64,000 bases of DNA from Dipteris shenzhenensis (taxonomy: Eukaryota > Polypodiophyta > Polypodiopsida > Gleicheniales). The position numbers were made by a program, and so were the translations under genes. Positions 59,613-64,000 of the stretch are shown here, in pieces; positions within the stretch are counted from its first letter, which is position 1, and each line of letters starts with the position of its first letter. The stretch is taken from the NCBI GenBank assembly GCA_047967505.1, contig CM106538.1; one strand, given 5' to 3'. The notes under the pieces were generated by a model. That model was not told the origin of the DNA, did no database searches, and was given only the letters and a program-made list of their open reading frames with translations.

Positions 59613-60473
59613 CTCGAAAAAAAAAGTTATTGTCCCCCTCCCTTCCCACCTCCTTCCTTCATCTAATAGCTTCCGCACTTATTGACTTCTAAATCTTTGT
59701 AAGGAATGAGAGATTGGCAAAGGTGAATAGAAAAGCATAATATTTGGCTAACATCATCATAATGTCAATTTGTTGAGAAGAATTATCAAAGTAATGTTTA
59801 AGACACAAGAATGTTCAAACTCCTACCCTACATGTTGACATAGACACTCGATCTATCTAGCATTGGGCCCACTCTATATTTTGCTTTCAACTACATAATA
59901 AGCTATGCTATGCCAAAATTCTGCTATAAATACTTGAAGTTGAAAGCTGCAACAATCAAAGTTTCAAGATTTACAATATTGAATTGTCTCATTTGGACCT
60001 ATTTTTACAACATATTCCAAAGGGCCCTATGCACTTACAAAAGTGTTTGATTACGTTGTATGTAAGATCTAGCTCCTAACGACTTTGCCCAAGTAATACA
60101 ATGTGATCAAAGAACACACCCTTGTCTTTTGAGTTATGTCAAAAAGATAAATATTTCCATGTAGACTCTTTAAGGAGTTAGAGCTTCACAAACAAATGGG
60201 TACTTCCTTCAACAATCAACGGGAAGTCCCAATGAATAAAACTAGAGTTGAAACGCATTGCTCCTTTAATGCAAAGGTGATCTCCTGTCTAAATGACCCA
60301 AAATACACAAAACTATTATTTGAATATTCTCAACTTTGTCTAGATTTGAAATTTACTAAATTAAACATGGTTCACCTCATCCTCTAGCTCACACTCAATA
60401 AAATAAAGAAACCTTTCATTCCTGTATCAACAAGGTGACTCAAGGTAGGACTATTGGGCCTCACTCTAACCAA

Positions 60474-60565
60474 CCAATGATATCCTTAAAGGAGAACTAA
60501 TATCATCATCGCTTTGACCAGCCAATGATATCCTTAAAGGAGAACTAATATCATCATAGCTTCGA
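60474..60565. repeat. 48-bp tandem duplication
   Basis: Units start at 60474 and 60522, with CCAATGATATCCTTAAAGG and ATATCATCAT repeated. Confidence 0.92.
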
Positions 60566-61038
60566 CTAAGGACAATGTGAGCGAGTAAATTAGGACAAAG
60601 TGATAGATTTGTGCTTGTGTTTGTGGACTACTGGGATAATCATTTTTGTAGACTGGTTGTACCATAATATGGCTCAAGGCTGTCTGAATTCTGAGATAGC
60701 ATGATGTGACTCGCTTTCTTGCACAAAAGGATGCCCAAATTGAAATTAATTTTTACCAACTAAACTTGCAGAACCTTTTAAGTGGACATGTGACGGAATG
60801 AAGCAATGTGAAGATTCTCTTCAACCTTATCTGCAAAGACTTAGGCCTCTCAAACAAGTTGCCATGTTAATGAGTTTGCTTATTCATAGTGACGAGACTT
60901 CAACACCTATAATAATTATTTTTTACGAGGCTTCACAAAATAATACAAGATGCAAGACCTTTCATGAAAGACCATCATACTCTAAAGGTTACCAACAAGG
61001 CACTCTAGGAAGCTAAGACAATCAGCTCACAACCTAGA

Positions 61039-61040
<2 letters not shown>

Positions 61041-61076
<36 letters not shown>

Positions 61077-61184
61077 GACTCTCCCTATCTCTTCCCATCT
61101 CCCTCCACATCCCCCCCCCTCTCTCTCTATCTCTCTCTCTCTCTCTCTCCCTCTCCCTCTCTCTCTCTCTCACACACACACACA
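61041..61184. repeat. (CT)n and (CA)n compound microsatellite
   Basis: A CT run (61041-61071), a short pyrimidine-rich spacer, then an interrupted CT run ending in CACACACACA at 61184. Confidence 0.93.
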
Positions 61185-61215
61185 GTCCCCCGTCACATTT
61201 GCTATTCTATCAGCG

Positions 61216-61272
61216 TAGAGTTTTAGGCAGCTTGCTATCTATTCAACCTAGAGTTTTAGGCAGCTTGCTATT
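61216..61272. repeat. 33-bp tandem duplication
   Basis: TAGAGTTTTAGGCAGCTTGC occurs at 61216 and again at 61249; the second unit is incomplete. Confidence 0.88.
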
Positions 61273-62597
61273 TGATATTAAGCACCGCGCAGGAATTCCC
61301 CTTGTCTCCTTTGTGCATCATAGTAGCGCACAAAGCCATACTCTCCCTTGCCTCCTTCCCTCCTCCTATAGATCCCCCATACCTCCTTCCTCCTTTTGGA
61401 CAATCAATCATGTTGATTTAACTCATCAAATGATAGATTACACGGTTAGCAAATAGCCCTCCGAGAATAGCCAATCAAGAACAACGTAGATTTTGTTTTA
61501 CATCCCATGCATTTGTCAAGCAGGTGCAACATTGTAATGCAAATAAAAACTCGTTAATTTTATAAACAAACTTGTTTCAAGCATGTATCGGAGGTTACTT
61601 ACCACAATGAAACTCTATCACCCGACAGGGACAAATGCATGATAATCAGGTACCTTCAACCAAGTACAGAGCTGCCCATTGAATTCTTGAAATAACAATA
61701 CAGCTAAATTGCCACCAAATGAAAAACCCACTTTGTTCAAGTATACTCATTTTGAATGCACACTTCTGTCACTCTCCGGATAGACCAAGACTTAACTTTT
61801 ACAAATCTGCGAACTAAACAAGGATGGCTGTGCCCCAAGGCCTACATAGCTCATTCTCTGTGAACAAAAGATGATCCAAAATGCCTCTCCATGGAATTGT
61901 TTCTTTGAGAGGAGGAAATATATCAAAATTACCTTGAGAGCTCTCCTTATTGCGTGCACAAGTATACAAAGCTATGAACACAACGTCTTTTGTATGTCAC
62001 AAATCGCTCATGAGATTCCACCAAGCTGGAGTTGATATAACCTGCAACTGAGGGCCGATTATCGAGGCATATACCCATCCAACGCTGCTCGGCTTCAACA
62101 AGTAAGACTGTCACTCCATCATTGGAATAGCCCCTCCAGCAGCTATTACTTGTTGCTCCAGCTGCATCATGAAAACATGAATACTCAAGACCAACGACGC
62201 CAGCATCCTATAATTCAACAGTGTACTAAGAGCAGCTCCCTTGTTGAACTTAATGTCATGGTTACGTTACATAAGCACTAAGGATAATACATCACTGATT
62301 ACAAGTGTTTTATTGTAATGTGGATTCTTTGCAATGATCAATATGTGTCATTTACAATGAGAAGTTACCTCAGGAAACCATGTCAAAGCGCGCCTCTTTA
62401 AGTGTAGCATGTACAAGTTTAACGAATGGGATGCCACATAACCCCACAAAACAATTCATATATGAAAGCCTTAAATTTGATATAACACAAACATCAGAAC
62501 TTAAGGGTCGATGCCCCACGCGTAAGGCTCCAAACAAGGAGGGCATCATGGCTCACCTGTGGATCCTTGCTAGTTTACTTACAAGATCAATGCTAGT

Positions 62598-63482
62598 GTG
62601 ATGTGGGCACTGTATGCAGCCCAAAGTGGGTGTGGCGTCCACATGGGATTGGCGATAGACAGTATGGAGACTGCCATGTGTAAAGCAAGATTAGCTGCCA
62701 CGTGGATGGATCTTAAGCCAAGCTTTGAGGGATGGAAGGCCATGCATAGTAACAGACATAAGTAGGCCACAATTGGCCACCCTACGACCAAAGTAGGGGT
62801 CACATCTGTCTGACTAGGAGGTTGGCATATGCAAGCAAGCAGGTCAGGCACTTTGACGTGGCCTGGAGCAGACGAGGGTCAGCCTGGAGGCTGGACAGGT
62901 CCATAGAACACTAGGTCGGCCTTAGATTACGGTTGGCCCAGCCAGCATAATTGAGCAGCTTTCAAGGGGGGAAACTAAGCCACATCTGGCTGCCTAGGGG
63001 TCAAACACACACATGACCCATCACTTTGTTATGGCCTGGTGCAGATGGTTTGGCTTGAAGCAGGATGCGTCCCTAGGAGGCTGGGGTCAATCCCCAATCT
63101 GGGTTGGCCCAGTCCCCATAGTCAGAACGGGAGGGGTGTAAACAGCCCCTTCACACTTCTATATAAGGACACTTCTCACTCGCTCAAGCAGTCCACTGAA
63201 GCCTCATAGGTATGCAGACAGCAAGAGAGTGAGCAGCCACGATAGGAGCATCTACTTAGCTCAGCGTTGCTCAGATTATGTAGCTCAATTGGCTATGAGT
63301 ACTGCAGCACCGGGCTGCCTACAAGTGGAGCATTTTGGACCAATCCACGAGTTTGGGTAGCATGCTAACGATTGTTTTGCTACCTATCCAGGTATTGGAG
63401 TGAAGTCTGCGAGGCACTAAGGACTGTGGAAACCCTATTTCTCTGTTTGGAGAGTAAGGGGTGTGATGTGTATTCTCTGACA
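62598..63482 (+). repeat. Candidate LTR with TATA box
   Basis: It ends in CTCTGACA directly before a degenerate initiator-tRNA primer-binding site. A strong TATATAA box lies at 63160-63166, about 320 bp before the end. The body is richer in G and C than its surroundings and has CCACATGGG/GCCACGTGG phrases like those in the 32/35-kb repeats. The left end (a TG near 62598) is uncertain because no second copy is in the window. The 62579-62851 minus-strand frame is a shadow. Confidence 0.45.
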
Positions 63483-63494
63483 TGATATCAGCAC
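63483..63494 (+). promoter_or_regulatory. Degenerate retrotransposon primer-binding site
   Basis: TGATATCAGCAC compared with the standard TGGTATCAGAGC (as at 41414): three mismatches in twelve. Its position immediately after a CA supports an LTR end here. From 63495 to 64000 I see no coding sequence. Confidence 0.45.
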
Positions 63495-64000
63495 CTGCAA
63501 GATCTATTTCATCAATATACTTCATCAACCAAAGGAGGCCCTTTGCAGTGATCTCGCAACCCCCCTAAAAGACTAAGGTGGAAGGTAATGTATGCAGACA
63601 TGGATGTAAACATGTACATGTCCCCTTAGAGCCTACAAATTGAAATTCTAGCCAGGATCCATCCTGTTCCTAGTTTCTGAGCGCGACAAAGGAGGGTCAT
63701 TTATGTATGCAAGAATGGCTTCATCATGAGAGGACTTCGTGAGTTGGTGACTCACTGGTTGAGCACATGAACAATACTCAGGCATCATAGAATTCCGCTC
63801 CTATGTAACTCATGTTTGCAGTGCCACATCTAGTGGATATTGAGATTGTGTTTGAGCACAAATTGGGATGGCAGCAGCTGGATGCTTAAAGATCGAGTTT
63901 CTTATTACAATCAAGGACCGTCCAGTAACTAGCAAGAGACTAAATGGTATTAGGCAAATAACTTGCTTTTCTTGGATTAAATCTATCTACAAGACTCAAA

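Larger units (their letters stand above)
58401..62590. other. Region without recognisable genes, with small tandem duplications
   Basis: AT-rich sequence. The frame at 58649-59023 (124 codons) has no recognisable motif. What stands out is a set of small tandem duplications and microsatellites, listed separately. Confidence 0.5.

Noticed and set aside
1-64000. CRISPR arrays, bacterial operons, tRNA and rRNA genes
   Set aside because: The sequence is a plant nuclear region. I looked for regularly spaced repeats and for tRNA B-box patterns and found none I could support; a tRNAscan run would be the proper test.

Overview
This is a nuclear window from a land plant with a large, repeat-rich genome. 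It is probably a fern or another non-seed vascular plant. That placement is an inference from three things: two ordinary plant genes with GT-AG introns, heavy Copia/Gypsy/Helitron debris, and residue choices in the glycine decarboxylase that look less like angiosperm sequences. I could not run any search, so the species is unknown.

Only two intact host genes are supported, both on the minus strand. The first (9576-18130) encodes the mitochondrial P protein of the glycine cleavage system. I could trace 15 exons, every one with GT-AG borders and a continuous frame, giving 1038 residues. The second (37495-38863) is a two-exon gene for a stress-associated zinc-finger protein with two AN1 and two C2H2 fingers (307 residues). 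A TATA box sits just upstream of it.

The rest is mostly transposable elements in various states of decay. 1-8 kb: a direct duplication with a period of about 4.5 kb. Each copy carries a Gypsy LTR fragment fused to a Copia protease fragment, and a Copia RNase H fragment lies on the opposite strand between them. 20.1-21.6 kb: a GC-rich island, a Helitron-type coding fragment and a dispersed repeat. 22.9-30.5 kb: a poorly explained region with a possible BAH-like fragment, a divergent histone H3-like gene broken by one in-frame stop, six evenly built hairpin motifs, a diverged tandem duplication and several unrecognised open frames. 31.3-35.2 kb: Copia-type fragments between two LTR-like repeats. 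41.2-43.3 kb: the 5' end of a Copia element (LTR, primer-binding site, broken gag), cut at 43328 by a Gypsy LTR. 43.3-53.4 kb: a tandem Gypsy array, LTR-internal-LTR-internal, in which both internal regions share the same deletion fusing reverse transcriptase directly to integrase. 53.4-55.8 kb: an unrecognised frameshifted ORF, a dispersed repeat and a long CTC-type microsatellite. 57.1-58.4 kb: a very decayed Copia pol. 62.6-63.5 kb: an LTR-like promoter region with a degenerate primer-binding site.

The two host genes show no functional link beyond general plant physiology (photorespiration and stress response). The observation most worth following is the H3-like histone fold at 25.1-25.5 kb, together with the unexplained repeats and frames around it.
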